A stretch of DNA of 64,000 nucleotides from Parathalassolituus penaei (GCF_026626885.1 NZ_JAPNOA010000039.1:1-64000); one strand, 5' to 3'. Positions 27,271 through 37,300 are shown, counted from the first letter of the stretch. Numbers and translations are program-made. Notes: generated by a model not told the origin, from the sequence alone.

Positions 27271-28281
27271 ATGCCAACCATTGCATTGAATTTTGAAGAC
27301 GGGGTGACCCGTTTTATCGACACCATGGCAGGCGAAACCGTAGCCGATGCGGCCTATCGCTCTGCTATCAATATTCCGATGGATTGCCGTGATGGCGCCT
27401 GTGGCACCTGTAAATGCCAGGCTGAATCTGGTGAATTCATGATGGAAGGCTACATTGACGATGCCCTGTCCGAACAGGAAGCCGCAGAAGGCAAGGTGCT
27501 GACTTGCTGCATGGTGGCGGAGTCCGACTGTGTCATCAATGTACCGGCCACCTCGGCCATGTGTGTGCGGACGGCGATGGCGGATATTCACGGTGAACTG
27601 ACGTCTATCGAACGCCTGTCAGAATCGACGCTGACTTTCAGTATTGCCAGCGACCAGATCCGTGCCATGCACTTTTTGCCTGGTCAGTACGTGAATCTGC
27701 AAGTGCCGGGTACGGATCAGACCCGTGCCTATTCGTTCAGCTCGCTGGTGCAGCCGGATAACGGTCAGGTGTCATTCCTGATCCGGGTAGTGCCCAACGG
27801 CCTGATGAGCAGCTGGATGACTGCGACGGCCCAGGTCGGTGATCGTATGACCCTGCGTGGCCCGTTTGGCAGTTTCTACCTGCGCGACGTCAAGCGTCCG
27901 CTGTTGATGCTGGCTGGCGGTACCGGTCTGGCACCGTTCCTGGCGATGCTGGAAAAACTCGAACGGGATGGCTGCCCGCAGCCGGTGCATCTGATCTATG
28001 GCGTCACCAACGACTTCGATCTGGTGCAGCTGCCACTGCTGGAAGGTTTTGCCGAACGCATCGCCAACTTCAGCTTTACCGCGTGTGTGGCCAACCCGGA
28101 TAGCGAATATCCGCACAAGGGGTATGTGACCCATCACATGGAACCGGGCTGCCTGCATGATGGCGCGGTGGATATCTACCTCTGTGGCCCACCACCCATG
28201 GTCGATGCCGTTAACGCCTTTATGGCTGACAAGGGCATCAAGCCTGTGAATTTCTACTACGAGAAATTCAACGCCAGCTGA
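27271..28281 (+). CDS. benC: Benzoate dioxygenase reductase (ferredoxin-FNR fusion)
   Basis: A 336-residue electron-transfer protein. The N-terminal plant-type 2Fe-2S domain has CRDGACGTCKC and a later Cys (VLTCC); the C-terminal half has the FAD motif RAYSFSS and the NAD site LAGGTGLAPFLAMLE. It passes electrons from NADH to BenAB. The ATG at 27271 gives the usual BenC/XylZ length; the upstream in-frame start would add 27 residues that do not look like the family. Confidence 0.93.
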   Translation: MPTIALNFEDGVTRFIDTMAGETVADAAYRSAINIPMDCRDGACGTCKCQAESGEFMMEGYIDDALSEQEAAEGKVLTCCMVAESDCVINVPATSAMCVRTAMADIHGELTSIERLSESTLTFSIASDQIRAMHFLPGQYVNLQVPGTDQTRAYSFSSLVQPDNGQVSFLIRVVPNGLMSSWMTATAQVGDRMTLRGPFGSFYLRDVKRPLLMLAGGTGLAPFLAMLEKLERDGCPQPVHLIYGVTNDFDLVQLPLLEGFAERIANFSFTACVANPDSEYPHKGYVTHHMEPGCLHDGAVDIYLCGPPPMVDAVNAFMADKGIKPVNFYYEKFNAS

Positions 28282-28287
28282 TGAGCT

Positions 28288-28331
28288 GAGCGTCGGAACT
28301 GACGCCCGACGCTCGGTGCGTGAGACGCACC
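28288..28331. repeat. Two back-to-back hairpins between benC and benD
   Basis: GAGCGTCGG...CCGACGCTC (28288-28314, 9-bp stem) is followed at once by GGTGCGT-GAG-ACGCACC (28315-28331, 7-bp stem). There is no T run. They occupy part of the 170-bp gap inside the ben operon and look like a REP-like or mRNA-stabilising element that could uncouple benD expression from benABC. Confidence 0.5.
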
Positions 28332-28451
28332 CTGCGGAAAAAACCGCCGGACATAGGTGCAAACCGACGAACTCCAACCCTGCAGGAGGCAGCCATGCTG
28401 CCGATTCGAATCCGACTCACCCCGGCCAACCCATAACAAGAGAGCAAATTC

Positions 28452-29237
28452 ATGCGCCCCAATCGTTTTGAAAACAAGGTAGTGATTGTCACCGGTGCGG
28501 CCCAGGGCATTGGTAAGGCCGTGGCCGAATCCATGGCCGCCGAGGGGGCCACGCTGGCTTTGATCGACCTGTCACCAATTGTTGAAGAAACCGTCGCCAA
28601 TTGCCTCGAAGCCGGGGCGCCGAAGTGTATCTTCCGCCTCGCCAATCTGGAGCAGCACGATACCGCCACCGCTGCCATTCACTCCGCCATTGATGAGCTG
28701 GGCCGGGTCGATGTGCTGGTCAATAACGTCGGTGGCACCATCTGGGCCAGGCCTTATGAAGCCTATGAACCAGAACAGATTGAAAAGGAAATCCGACGCT
28801 CGCTGTTTCCGCCCCTCTGGGGCTGCCATGCGGTACTGGATACCATGCAGGCGCAAAAGAGTGGTGTGATTGTTAACGTCTCCTCCATCGCCACCCGTGG
28901 TCTCAATCGTGTGCCGTATGCCGCCGCCAAAGGCGGGGTGAACGCGATTACGGCCTGCCTGGCACTGGAAAATGCCCAGTACGGTATTCGCGTCAACGCC
29001 ACCGCCCCTGGCGGCACCGATGTTGGCGCCCGCCGCATTCCCCGCAATGCCAGCGAACAAAGTGAACAGGAGAAAATCTGGTACCAGCAGATCGTTGACC
29101 AGACTATCGAATCCAGCCTGATGAAGCGGTATTCAACCCCGCAGGAACAGGCCAATGCCATTCTGTTCCTGGCGTCTGATGAGTCTTCGTACCTGACCGG
29201 CAGCGTGATTCCGGTCGGTGGTGGTGATCTTGGCTGA
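28452..29237 (+). CDS. benD: Benzoate cis-diol dehydrogenase
   Basis: A 261-residue short-chain dehydrogenase. The NAD motif VTGAAQGIGKAVAES, NNVGG, the catalytic Ser in VNVSSIATRG and the YAAAKGG (Tyr-x3-Lys) are all present. BenD oxidises the benzoate cis-diol to catechol with loss of CO2. It is 170 bp after benC and preceded by AAGAGAGCAA. No catechol-cleavage genes follow; the next steps must be encoded elsewhere. Confidence 0.92.
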   Translation: MRPNRFENKVVIVTGAAQGIGKAVAESMAAEGATLALIDLSPIVEETVANCLEAGAPKCIFRLANLEQHDTATAAIHSAIDELGRVDVLVNNVGGTIWARPYEAYEPEQIEKEIRRSLFPPLWGCHAVLDTMQAQKSGVIVNVSSIATRGLNRVPYAAAKGGVNAITACLALENAQYGIRVNATAPGGTDVGARRIPRNASEQSEQEKIWYQQIVDQTIESSLMKRYSTPQEQANAILFLASDESSYLTGSVIPVGGGDLG

Positions 29238-29333
29238 GATCGCGCAGACCCGGTACTCTCGTGTCGGGTTATGACGGCTCCCAACACATCCGGTAACGGT
29301 TTTGCAAAATGACCACGGAGAGTCCGATATACT

Positions 29334-29493
29334 AGGGACACTCTGAATAACTCTGCACAGCTCTGCGCGAGCGCTGCAGCGCGTGTGAGCAAGGCGACGA
29401 ACGCAGCGAAATGACAAGTCCTTTTCAAGTTCGTCAACACCGCTCAAATGCGCTGCAGCCCGCGCCCTTCGGGGCTTTCGGGATGGCTATGAC
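29334..29493. repeat. Long direct repeat (about 160 bp), copy B
   Basis: Matches 16159-16332 in the same orientation from AGGGACACTCTGAATAACTC to GGGATGGCTATGAC. The Mu-like prophage begins within a few bases of its right edge. With copy A it brackets the Wadjet plus ben block. Confidence 0.8.
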
Positions 29494-29496
29494 TCG

Positions 29497-29552
29497 TGCT
29501 CCGTTTTGTAGCGCGCCGCATCTTTTTAGATTTTCTGCGCCATCTTCTTAGA
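29497..29552. mobile_element. Probable right end of the Mu-like prophage with tandem transposase-site candidates
   Basis: After the host repeat ends at 29493 the sequence continues TCG-TGCTCCG, giving the TG terminal dinucleotide at 29497-29498 expected of Mu-family ends. Two related units follow: GCGCCGCATCTTTTTAGA (29513-29530) and GCGCCATCTTCTTAGA (29537-29552), spaced about 22 bp like MuA end-binding sites. mom ends inside the second unit. The exact boundary is inferred; the other end lies outside the window. Confidence 0.45.
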
Positions 29553-30270
29553 CACCCTCCCCTCCAGCTTTTTCGGCTTCCAGCTTCGGATACGGCTGCA
29601 CCTTAAACAGCTTGCTGTTGAGGCGTTTGCGGGCCTTCTTGTTCAGAAACTTCACATACCGAAACTGGCGCATCATATGAACGTTTGCCCGGTGCAAGTT
29701 TGCCTGCAAGTGGGCACCACGGACGCCACCCTTTCGGGTCTTGGCCAGCTCGTGATACCACTCGCCATCCAGTTCATAGAAGCGGCTCAAATGACTACCG
29801 ACATAGTCGAAGCTGCAGGCCTGATAAACCACACCGCCCTTGCCGCAGCGCTCGTCGGCAAATGACTGCACCCACTGAACCGATGGATACAGCTGCCGAA
29901 TCAGGCGAATGGCATAACCAATCGCACGGCTTTCGCTGTTGCGCGGCATTGAGTCATGTAGCCACAACCGGTTCAGTTCCATGTATTCCCGGTTGCCGGT
30001 TTCCAGCACAACGCGCCGCCCACTGTTCGGGTTCAGAGCGTAGCCCCACTGCATCACCCCTACCATGGTTCGGCCGCTCATTACGCCCAGGTGCAGGTAG
30101 CTGTTGTTAACCCAGCGTCGGCTGTAGTGGTGCACTTGAACCAGGGTTCTGGCCAACCAACAAGGAATGACCTCTACCCTCAACTCAGGGCAACCAAAGC
30201 CAACGCAATGGCCATCCTCCAGGATCACTGACGGGTTACTGCTTTTTCGGGAGACTTCCGGTTTTGCCAC
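29548..30270 (-). CDS. mom: Mom-like DNA modification protein
   Basis: A 240-residue protein with the Mom-family features: [51 protein letters not shown] and [18 protein letters not shown], which form an acetyltransferase-like fold. In Mu, Mom converts adenine to a methylcarbamoyl-adenine form and protects phage DNA from restriction. It begins at GTG 30268-30270 after GGAGG, inside the end of com, the same overlap as in Mu. It is the last gene at the phage right end, also as in Mu. Confidence 0.88.
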   Translation of the reverse strand: MAKPEVSRKSSNPSVILEDGHCVGFGCPELRVEVIPCWLARTLVQVHHYSRRWVNNSYLHLGVMSGRTMVGVMQWGYALNPNSGRRVVLETGNREYMELNRLWLHDSMPRNSESRAIGYAIRLIRQLYPSVQWVQSFADERCGKGGVVYQACSFDYVGSHLSRFYELDGEWYHELAKTRKGGVRGAHLQANLHRANVHMMRQFRYVKFLNKKARKRLNSKLFKVQPYPKLEAEKAGGEGV

Positions 30271-30424
30271 AATACCTCCGGTGCGAGCGAGTTTGCTCGT
30301 ACTGCTGGCACTCGTGGCGCTCGGTTGAAAGATTGCCGCATCGGGAGCATTTGATCTCCAGATGGGCGTTGCCGCTGAAGCGGCATAGCAATTTGTTGCA
30401 GCGGGAGCAGCGAATTTCGCGCAT
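30236..30424 (-). CDS. com: Com, zinc-finger translational activator of mom
   Basis: A 62-residue protein with [13 protein letters not shown] and [10 protein letters not shown], the two CxxC pairs of a zinc finger, closely matching Mu Com in length and layout (a further Cys-rich end ERHECQQ...RRYCGK). Com binds the com-mom mRNA and opens the mom start site. The ATG at 30422-30424 follows AAGGTG. Its 3' end overlaps mom, so the coupling is conserved. Confidence 0.9.
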   Translation of the reverse strand: MREIRCSRCNKLLCRFSGNAHLEIKCSRCGNLSTERHECQQYEQTRSHRRYCGKTGSLPKKQ

Positions 30425-30453
30425 GGGAATCACCTTTTTGATAGGCTTGCCCG

Positions 30454-30469
30454 CGCTCGTCGACGAGCG
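30454..30469. promoter_or_regulatory. 16-bp perfect palindrome upstream of com
   Basis: CGCTCGTCGACGAGCG lies 30 bp upstream of the com start in the 190-bp gap before the tail genes. It could be an operator for com-mom or a hairpin in the leader. The rest of the gap (30470-30626) shows no gene. Confidence 0.4.
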
Positions 30470-30626
30470 GGAGGCCTTGGCTGATTCGCAGTGCTTGTGT
30501 CGCTGCGGGTTGGCGGCGCTGGTCCGGTTGCAGCCGGGTTGGCGTCGCTTCCTTCCTTTATATAATTTCAGTCAGTGACTATACCGATTGCATATCGCCA
30601 ATCGGTTTAAAGCCCTTTAATCCGCG

Positions 30627-30854
30627 TTAAACCTCTACCGACAGCATCGGTAGACTGGGTGCCTTGCTCATAATTTTGCCATCCTGAATGATGGCCTTTT
30701 CGCCCGCTGCAACGCTGTCGCCAGCGACGCGGATCTGGCTGCCGTCCCGCACCGTCACAATTGACGTGCCGTCGGCACCAACGCTTGCAACAGTGACAAT
30801 CTGCTTTGCGCCGGGTGCCAGCAGCGCTTTAAACTTTATCCAGGGGTTGCTCAT
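30627..30854 (-). CDS. Small phage tail-region protein
   Basis: A 75-residue protein with beta-rich content (VTVASVGADGTSIVTVRDGSQIRVAG), start at ATG 30852-30854, overlapping the end of the upstream tail gene by 4 bp. It is the last structural-operon gene before com-mom. It resembles small tail-fibre or baseplate-associated proteins by position only; no named family is recognised. Confidence 0.65.
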   Translation of the reverse strand: MSNPWIKFKALLAPGAKQIVTVASVGADGTSIVTVRDGSQIRVAGDSVAAGEKAIIQDGKIMSKAPSLPMLSVEV

Positions 30855-32287
30855 GCCACCTCCCATCCCGCAGGACGATCCAGTGTCACACTCTGAATAA
30901 CCGCTGCATTGCCGCGCCCTGGCACCGATATGCTGATTGCATCAACATACGCCCGGTAGTCGTTTACAGAGTCATCATGCTGCACAGCCACCATCAGCCC
31001 TGGCACGAGCAAGCCGGGCTGACCAATGGATTCTGGAATCGCCAGATCCAGCGTGTAGGTTTGACGATTGCCACTGGCAGACAACTCTGCTGTACCGCGA
31101 CTTGTGTTGCCTTCGATCGCCGTCAGCCAGCCTTCGGTAATATCGGGTGCCGGGTTATCTCCTGCGGTCCCCAGACGGTTTACTATCAGCGCCACGCCTT
31201 CAGATTCACCGGATACTAACACGCTGTTAAACAGCGGCTTTTCCTCGCTGTCCATGGATTCAGACAGGATTTGGGACTCGTGGATTGTGCGATCCATATT
31301 CGCACTAATCAGCTGCCACGCTGCGACCTGATACTTCGGTCGCACGTACAGTGTGTTGCTCGCCGGGTCTGCCAACACGACGCCACCGGCAACAGACGCC
31401 AGGCGTTTAATCACTTCAATCGGCGTCAGATCCTGATACGAAAACGAGCTGTTGGGCATTGACCAGTCCGGCAGCAGCGCAGTGTCCCAATCGAGCGTAA
31501 ATCCAGTACCGAACAGTTCGTTTGTAGCCGCTTGTACAGCGGTAGTCGATGCGATCGACCGGGTACGCTTCGGTGCATAGGGTTGCCCGAGATACTGGCT
31601 TCGGCTGTACCCCGTAATACGCCAGCTCTGATCGAGTTTGTCGTCAGTAATCTTTCGCGACGCTGAATACTTCGGAATGAAAAACTCCCAGCGGTGGCCG
31701 TTGATTGTTACGGCCAGTTCCCTATAACCGCTAGCACCGGGTTTAATCAGATTGAGCGATGCTTTGTTGCGGATCTCGCACGTCAGTTGCCAGCTGAATG
31801 TTTCCCGATCACATGAGATACGGATATCCGCGACATTGAGTGGCTCATTGCCTGGTAGTGCAATGACATCTACTGAGTTCACTGTGATGTTTACCTTTGC
31901 TGAATTTCCTGCGGGAATATCGCCTGGCACAACCACCGGCGGCTCGGTCAGATACGGTGTTTCAATCTCATGCGCGCGGCGGGTACTAACCCCCCAGGGC
32001 GCAATCAGATCTTTGTCTTTTTTCGGCGGCTGATGGATGGCCACCAATACACAGCTGGTAATCGGCTGTGAGGGCATATCGGTCAGTTTGCGGCCGCCCC
32101 ACTCAATCAAACCTGACGGCACATAAGGGCCATCCGACAAATCCAGCCAGCCGGATAAATCCAGCAATAATTCACCGGCCAACAGGTCGTATTCAGAGGG
32201 GCGATCGCTGTATTTCGCCACCCACAGCTGTGGCATCGCCACCGGCAGATCCAGCACGACCAGACTGGTCGACACATAGGTGGCCAT
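30851..32287 (-). CDS. Phage tail protein (hub/baseplate-like)
   Basis: A 478-residue protein in the tail module. The middle contains a segment typical of phage hub or receptor-binding base proteins (FELTPIEVIKRLA-like: SYQDLTPIEVIKRLASVAGGVVLADPASNTLYVRPKYQ), which resembles gp44/gpD-like late control folds. It is directly coupled to the small protein downstream. Role in tail tip assembly is inferred from position and this segment. Confidence 0.65.
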   Translation of the reverse strand: MATYVSTSLVVLDLPVAMPQLWVAKYSDRPSEYDLLAGELLLDLSGWLDLSDGPYVPSGLIEWGGRKLTDMPSQPITSCVLVAIHQPPKKDKDLIAPWGVSTRRAHEIETPYLTEPPVVVPGDIPAGNSAKVNITVNSVDVIALPGNEPLNVADIRISCDRETFSWQLTCEIRNKASLNLIKPGASGYRELAVTINGHRWEFFIPKYSASRKITDDKLDQSWRITGYSRSQYLGQPYAPKRTRSIASTTAVQAATNELFGTGFTLDWDTALLPDWSMPNSSFSYQDLTPIEVIKRLASVAGGVVLADPASNTLYVRPKYQVAAWQLISANMDRTIHESQILSESMDSEEKPLFNSVLVSGESEGVALIVNRLGTAGDNPAPDITEGWLTAIEGNTSRGTAELSASGNRQTYTLDLAIPESIGQPGLLVPGLMVAVQHDDSVNDYRAYVDAISISVPGRGNAAVIQSVTLDRPAGWEVA

Positions 32288-32323
32288 ACCCTGCCAGAGT
32301 GTGCCACCCGCCGCATGATGACC

Positions 32324-32614
32324 TCACCGGCAGGGCTGACTGAGCGGCGTTAAAACATCCCAGCCGGTGCCTGTTGCTCGTTGCAAAATCTGCGATGTCT
32401 GCACTACCGCGCCAGACATATCGCATTGAACCGGAACACCGCCGCCGAATGGGTTAACCACGGCTGAACACACCGGAAACTCTGCTGGCACAATCGCCGC
32501 CGCCGCAGTCTGGCGAATGGGCTTTAATGGGGCGGAAACGCCAGCAACGGACACGGCAGCGGGCGATGCTGCTGAAACGGTGGTGGTGAACCCCGTGCGC
32601 AGATACTCAGCCAT
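32324..32614 (-). CDS. Small phage tail-tip protein
   Basis: A 96-residue protein from the ATG at 32612-32614, which overlaps the stop of the upstream gene by one base (TAATG). It starts MAEYLRTGFTTTVS and contains a glycine-rich VVNPFGGGVPVQCDMSG. A longer upstream frame is antisense-like and was not used. No family recognised; the tail module context gives the only clue. Confidence 0.6.
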   Translation of the reverse strand: MAEYLRTGFTTTVSAASPAAVSVAGVSAPLKPIRQTAAAAIVPAEFPVCSAVVNPFGGGVPVQCDMSGAVVQTSQILQRATGTGWDVLTPLSQPCR

Positions 32615-33354
32615 TACACGACCACCGGGCCAACCGTTTTCGGTCGATAAAATGGCACGGCAACCAGCTGACAGCTGCCGGACATCACCAGTGCTCCGGC
32701 ACTGGTTGGCCATACAGGCTCCATCCCTAACTGGCCCGCAACGGATATTTGATAGACGAAACCGTTGGGTGTCGCCGGATGCACGCGCTCACCGACACCG
32801 TGCGTGGCACCTGCAACGTGTGGCACGCCATAATCGTCCAGCGCGGTTACCAGAATCTGACCGGTGTAGCCCTGCCACTGCAAGGTGTACTGACCCGTGG
32901 TTTCACTGGATTGCGTTTGCGCCAGAAACACCGGCTCGTCGCCATCAATGGCAATGGCCATCACGGTGCGGGATACAGGAGATTTGTTGACCGTAGTGAG
33001 ACCGGTAAACGTCTGTTGATGGCCGCTGCCAGCGGATTGGCCACGGCTGCTGAACACCAGATTCAGCTGCCCCGGATCATAGACAAAATCATCGATCCAC
33101 CAGAGACCTGGCTGAAAACCACCATCGACGCGACTGGCGATTATCTTGTAGGAAAGACTCTGGTCCAGCCCGCTAAGGGCCAGCAGCAGTGAGTCGTCAC
33201 GGACGACAATGGCACGCACCAGCGCCTCGGGCCCACTCAGCATTTGCAGGTAAAACAATCCGCCTGACGGCAGATTATGCGCGTATCGATGGGATGCAGG
33301 ATGAGTAACGGCCAACTGAAACGGGTGGGATTGCAAAAAAATCACGGCTACCAC
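32614..33354 (-). CDS. Phage tail protein
   Basis: A 246-residue protein rich in beta-strand sequence (LLLALSGLDQSLSYKIIASRVDGGF, GQYTLQWQGYTGQILVTALDD). It lies between two other tail genes with 1-bp junctions, so the block is one transcript. Similar small proteins precede the hub in B3/D3112-like transposable phages; assignment is by synteny. Confidence 0.6.
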   Translation of the reverse strand: MVAVIFLQSHPFQLAVTHPASHRYAHNLPSGGLFYLQMLSGPEALVRAIVVRDDSLLLALSGLDQSLSYKIIASRVDGGFQPGLWWIDDFVYDPGQLNLVFSSRGQSAGSGHQQTFTGLTTVNKSPVSRTVMAIAIDGDEPVFLAQTQSSETTGQYTLQWQGYTGQILVTALDDYGVPHVAGATHGVGERVHPATPNGFVYQISVAGQLGMEPVWPTSAGALVMSGSCQLVAVPFYRPKTVGPVVV

Positions 33355-33355
33355 C

Positions 33356-34396
33356 TCACCAATCTGCAGCGTCCAGTGACAGGAAAATCGGTGTTTTGGC
33401 GATCACCCCATAGAGCACATTGCGACCATCAACCGTCATAACATCACGAAACGAGACGCCCCCCGGATGATATTTGGCGGCTAGTGCATCGTCATTAAAC
33501 ACAGACATATCCCGGTATCCCATCAGTCCGGGGAGTCGGCCGAGCTGGCGAGTGTTCACCAGATAGGACGTTGACGATTCTGAAACGTACAGCATGGCGG
33601 GCAGCAATTGCGACTCATAGGCCGCCTGGCAGGCCTGGGTCGCCGATATAAACGGTGTGACCACCGCATAACGCGCCGCCAGCGCCTGCGACGTCCCCAG
33701 ATCACTGCGCAAACCGGTAAACGGTGCCGGGCTCGTCAACCAGTCGGGATAACCAAGGCCAACACTGGAGTAACCACCGACGATGCAAAAATTACCAGCC
33801 ACTGCCTGCGGCCCAGCCCCCAGAGTCGCCACCGGACTGTTGATCGCACCAAAACCAATGGCTTTGTGCAGCCATTGATCCCAGGCGCTGACGCGCGGCG
33901 GATTACCGTTAAAATACCCGTGATAGCTGGCATTGCCGACAACGACAACCCAACACCAGCTGTCATTTGCAATCACCAGCCATCTGGGCGAGTAGTTGCT
34001 GCTGCTCTTGTAACCGCCCGCCCCATGTAACGTCGTTGAATAGGTATATGACAATGCCGCGGTGTTGGTAATGGTCGTTGACAGTGATCGCCCCAACACC
34101 GGTACGGCGGCAGACGACATCCCCTCTGCGACGAACAGTACCGGCTCGTAACTTCGCAATGCCGTTGTTTTGGCATGATAGAGACCCAGAACCCCCGATT
34201 GTGGCCCGTTGGTCAGCGAGAAATTGCCAGTGGCGGCGTAGTCGTCATAAACCACACTCCACCCAGCCGCCGCCTTACTGCCGTATCCATCAACCAAACA
34301 GGCTTTCAGAACCTCGTACATACCGGCTCCGTACACCTCTGCAGGCCAGGCAGGCGCGCCGGGGTCATCCCAGGAATAAACCGTTGGTGCTCCCAT
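33356..34396 (-). CDS. Phage virion protein (tail module)
   Basis: A 346-residue protein, start MGAPTVYSWDDPGAPAW. It is rich in Tyr, Ser and Gly and looks like a beta-structured virion surface protein (SPRWLVIANDSWCWVVVVGN). It overlaps the stop of the large upstream gene by one base. No enzyme motif was seen. It may be a tail-tip component. Confidence 0.6.
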   Translation of the reverse strand: MGAPTVYSWDDPGAPAWPAEVYGAGMYEVLKACLVDGYGSKAAAGWSVVYDDYAATGNFSLTNGPQSGVLGLYHAKTTALRSYEPVLFVAEGMSSAAVPVLGRSLSTTITNTAALSYTYSTTLHGAGGYKSSSNYSPRWLVIANDSWCWVVVVGNASYHGYFNGNPPRVSAWDQWLHKAIGFGAINSPVATLGAGPQAVAGNFCIVGGYSSVGLGYPDWLTSPAPFTGLRSDLGTSQALAARYAVVTPFISATQACQAAYESQLLPAMLYVSESSTSYLVNTRQLGRLPGLMGYRDMSVFNDDALAAKYHPGGVSFRDVMTVDGRNVLYGVIAKTPIFLSLDAADW

Positions 34397-37300
34397 CAGT
34401 CTGCCTCCACCCGTCCTTCAAATATTGTCGCGTCTTCTGGTGCCACACCGCTGCTGGGCAGTACTGTACGAATTGCCCACACCGGCGCAGCAGCCGGATC
34501 GGTGTCAAACCGCAACACATTGGATGCCACCCAGCCCGCTCCCCAGCCGCTCGCCTTGATGGTGAAATACGGCTCCCCCGTAAACGGGTTGAGCGGCGCA
34601 AAATCGGCGTTGATGCTGCCCGTACCGATAACGCCGCGCTGCTCCCCAATACACTGAAAACCCGTGCTGGAGGTGAATTTTATTTTCCAGCGTTCTTTTA
34701 CCGCCGAGCGATTGTCGATCAGAATTGGCCAGTTGACGGAATCAAAGCTGGCGGTCGCCGGTGTGCCTGTCGTGTCATCAAATCCGCCATCATCGGTTTG
34801 ACGGTCATGCATGTTTTTTATCCGCGCCTGCAGGGTGCCAAAATATACAGCCGCACTGACAAAACTGGTTTCGGCAGGATAGTCATGAGTCAGCTCGGTC
34901 AACAGTTGCAGAGTGCCATCAACCCCAACTGCCCCCAGGGAAACCACGTCCTCAACCCGATGCGACAACGTGAGCGGCAGAGTCAACGAATTACCTTCGG
35001 CATCCTGTGCCGTAAACGGGTCTGCCAGCGTCACCACCCCCGTCACTCGATCAACAACAAACATGGCGGGATCCAGATCTGTGTCTGCGGCATCCTTGAT
35101 GGTGACCACGGCCAACGAGGGGCGACCACACTCCAGCACCTGCCCGGCGATTGGAGCCGCCAGGGTGATGCGTTGGGTGTTATGCACAACTGCCAAATAA
35201 CCGCTCTGAAACACCGGCACATACCCATTGGTGGGCAATTTCACCGGGTTGAGGCCGAGCACATCCGGATCCAGCGGGATAGTGGTGTAACTGACCGCGT
35301 TATAGGTGAGCGTGCTCAGAATAACGGGCTGTGAGAATGTCAGGCGTACCACGCCATTGACGTAATCGACCGTCCCGGATGCACTGCCCGCCGTCATCGC
35401 CACCGGCACAATGGGCAACGAATAACTGCTCAGACTGCTGCCCTGAGGCAGGGATGTCAGTGTGTCGGCGGCATCAAAACTACCGTTAATGGTGCCATCA
35501 TTGGCGGATTCAGCACGCAACAGCGCTGCATCAGCGGCACGCCGGGCCATAAACTGCAACCCCGATGGCCGCAGCGGGCTGGCGCTGGTGCGAAACACCA
35601 ATTTGCTGACCGCCGCGGCAACACCAATGCCGGATGCGGCACACAGCAACTGACCTTCAATGTTTGGCACCGTTGAAACCAACGGCAGCAACGGAATGCT
35701 GATGCTGCCGCTGGGGTAGTCGATCTGCCCGGTTTGCAAACCAGCCGCAGTGACGGCATTGAATGACCGGTACAAATACCCATCGCCGCGATCAACCAGC
35801 TCCAGCCCCCCCAGAGCGACCACAATGCTGCCTGGGATGAATGGCTGCGTGGCATCCAGATCAGCGGTGATCAGGGTATCCGCCAATGCCTGCGTATGCG
35901 TTTCCACAACGGGGGTGGCGGTCGTGCTGGCGTAATAGCTGACCGCCAGGGATTGGGTTTCGATGCGCACGGTTTTGGTGGTGGTCAGATACTGACCGCC
36001 GCCCAACGCGCTGCTGTCTGTTTGCACAAATTCGCTGACATCGGTGCGCAGGGATGATGCATCGAGCGTGATAACCCCCGTGTTGGTGTCAATGGATCCA
36101 ACTTGTTGCCGACTGTGCATCACCCGGTTCAAACCATCACAGACCATACGATACGTGCGTTTAACGCGGGTCGTGGTGACAACGCCATTGATGGTTGTGT
36201 TGACATCAACAGACGCCTGCAGCGAAAACGACACCGATCCCTGGCGAACGGATGTGCCCAAATTGATTGATAACGAACCGCCGGTTTGTTCTGCAACGGA
36301 CATCGTGGCGAGCTGAACACCGGCAATGTGACGACTGAACGACACCGTGATGGCAGACGTCGGCATCGCAGTTGGCCGCATGTAAATGCGAGTGCCACGA
36401 ATATAGCCACTGGCGTGACCGGCCAGCACATTGCTGGCGTTAGCGGTCGCTGTGTACTGGCTGCTGTTACGCGACCAGGTAATAACGGCAGTCCCCGCCA
36501 CTGGCTGTGCTGGCAGATCAACCGCTACCCAGGCATCCAGATCAACGGCGGCCGGCAGCGTTCGGTACGGCGATTGTGCCCAGGTGTACAGGATATCGGT
36601 CCCCAGATCCGGCTCACCGGGCAGCGTAAAACTCAGGGATCCCGTGGTGTAGTTGATGGTGCCACTGGCGGCCGAACCACTCAGCTTGCCAGTGCCGTTG
36701 TCCGTGATCGTGAACCAGCGCCCCAGGTATGAAAATTCGATCCGCACTGAACCTGGCATGGGTACTGGCGCCAGCTGCTCCGTGTACGTCAATTGTCGAT
36801 TACCAGCCGTCACAGTAACGCTGTCGGTGTAGGGCATCAGCTCCACCGTTACGCCCGGTAAAAACGTGACACTGATGGCCTGTGACGATAACAGCGGCAG
36901 CTGCAGCGTGCCGCGCCGGGCATCCACCACCGCCGCGGCACTGAGGCGCTCAATGCCGGATGCCAGTTTCAGTGCTGAGCCATCATCGGTGTACAGACTG
37001 CCACCAATCGTCAGTTGCAACGACCCCGGCACCCAGCCGTTGGGCAACGTCAACATGGCCGTACCGCTGTGGGTGCCCAGTGAAAGCACGCGACTGACGC
37101 CGGATTGCTGCACAGCACTGGCCAGCAATCCGGGTTTTTGATCCAGCACAGCCTGTTCTGTGGTCGCCGCCGGGATGACAGGTGAAAAAATCGACTCAAC
37201 CTGCACCGACCGTGAGCCCGACAGCGCTGCCGCCGCCAGCGGTTTAATGCCGTAGTAGCGGGCGCTTGCATTGGTTTGAGCGTTGTAAATGTCGGTCAAA

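Noticed and set aside
28380..28440. tRNA-like stretch (CGATTCGAATCCG followed by CGGCCA) between benC and benD
   Set aside because: A T-arm-like piece is visible but there is no acceptor stem, anticodon arm or D arm that pairs; the antisense frame over it is spurious.
28763..29447. Minus-strand frames covering benD and repeat copy B
   Set aside because: They are antisense to a well-supported dehydrogenase and derive partly from the dispersed repeat.
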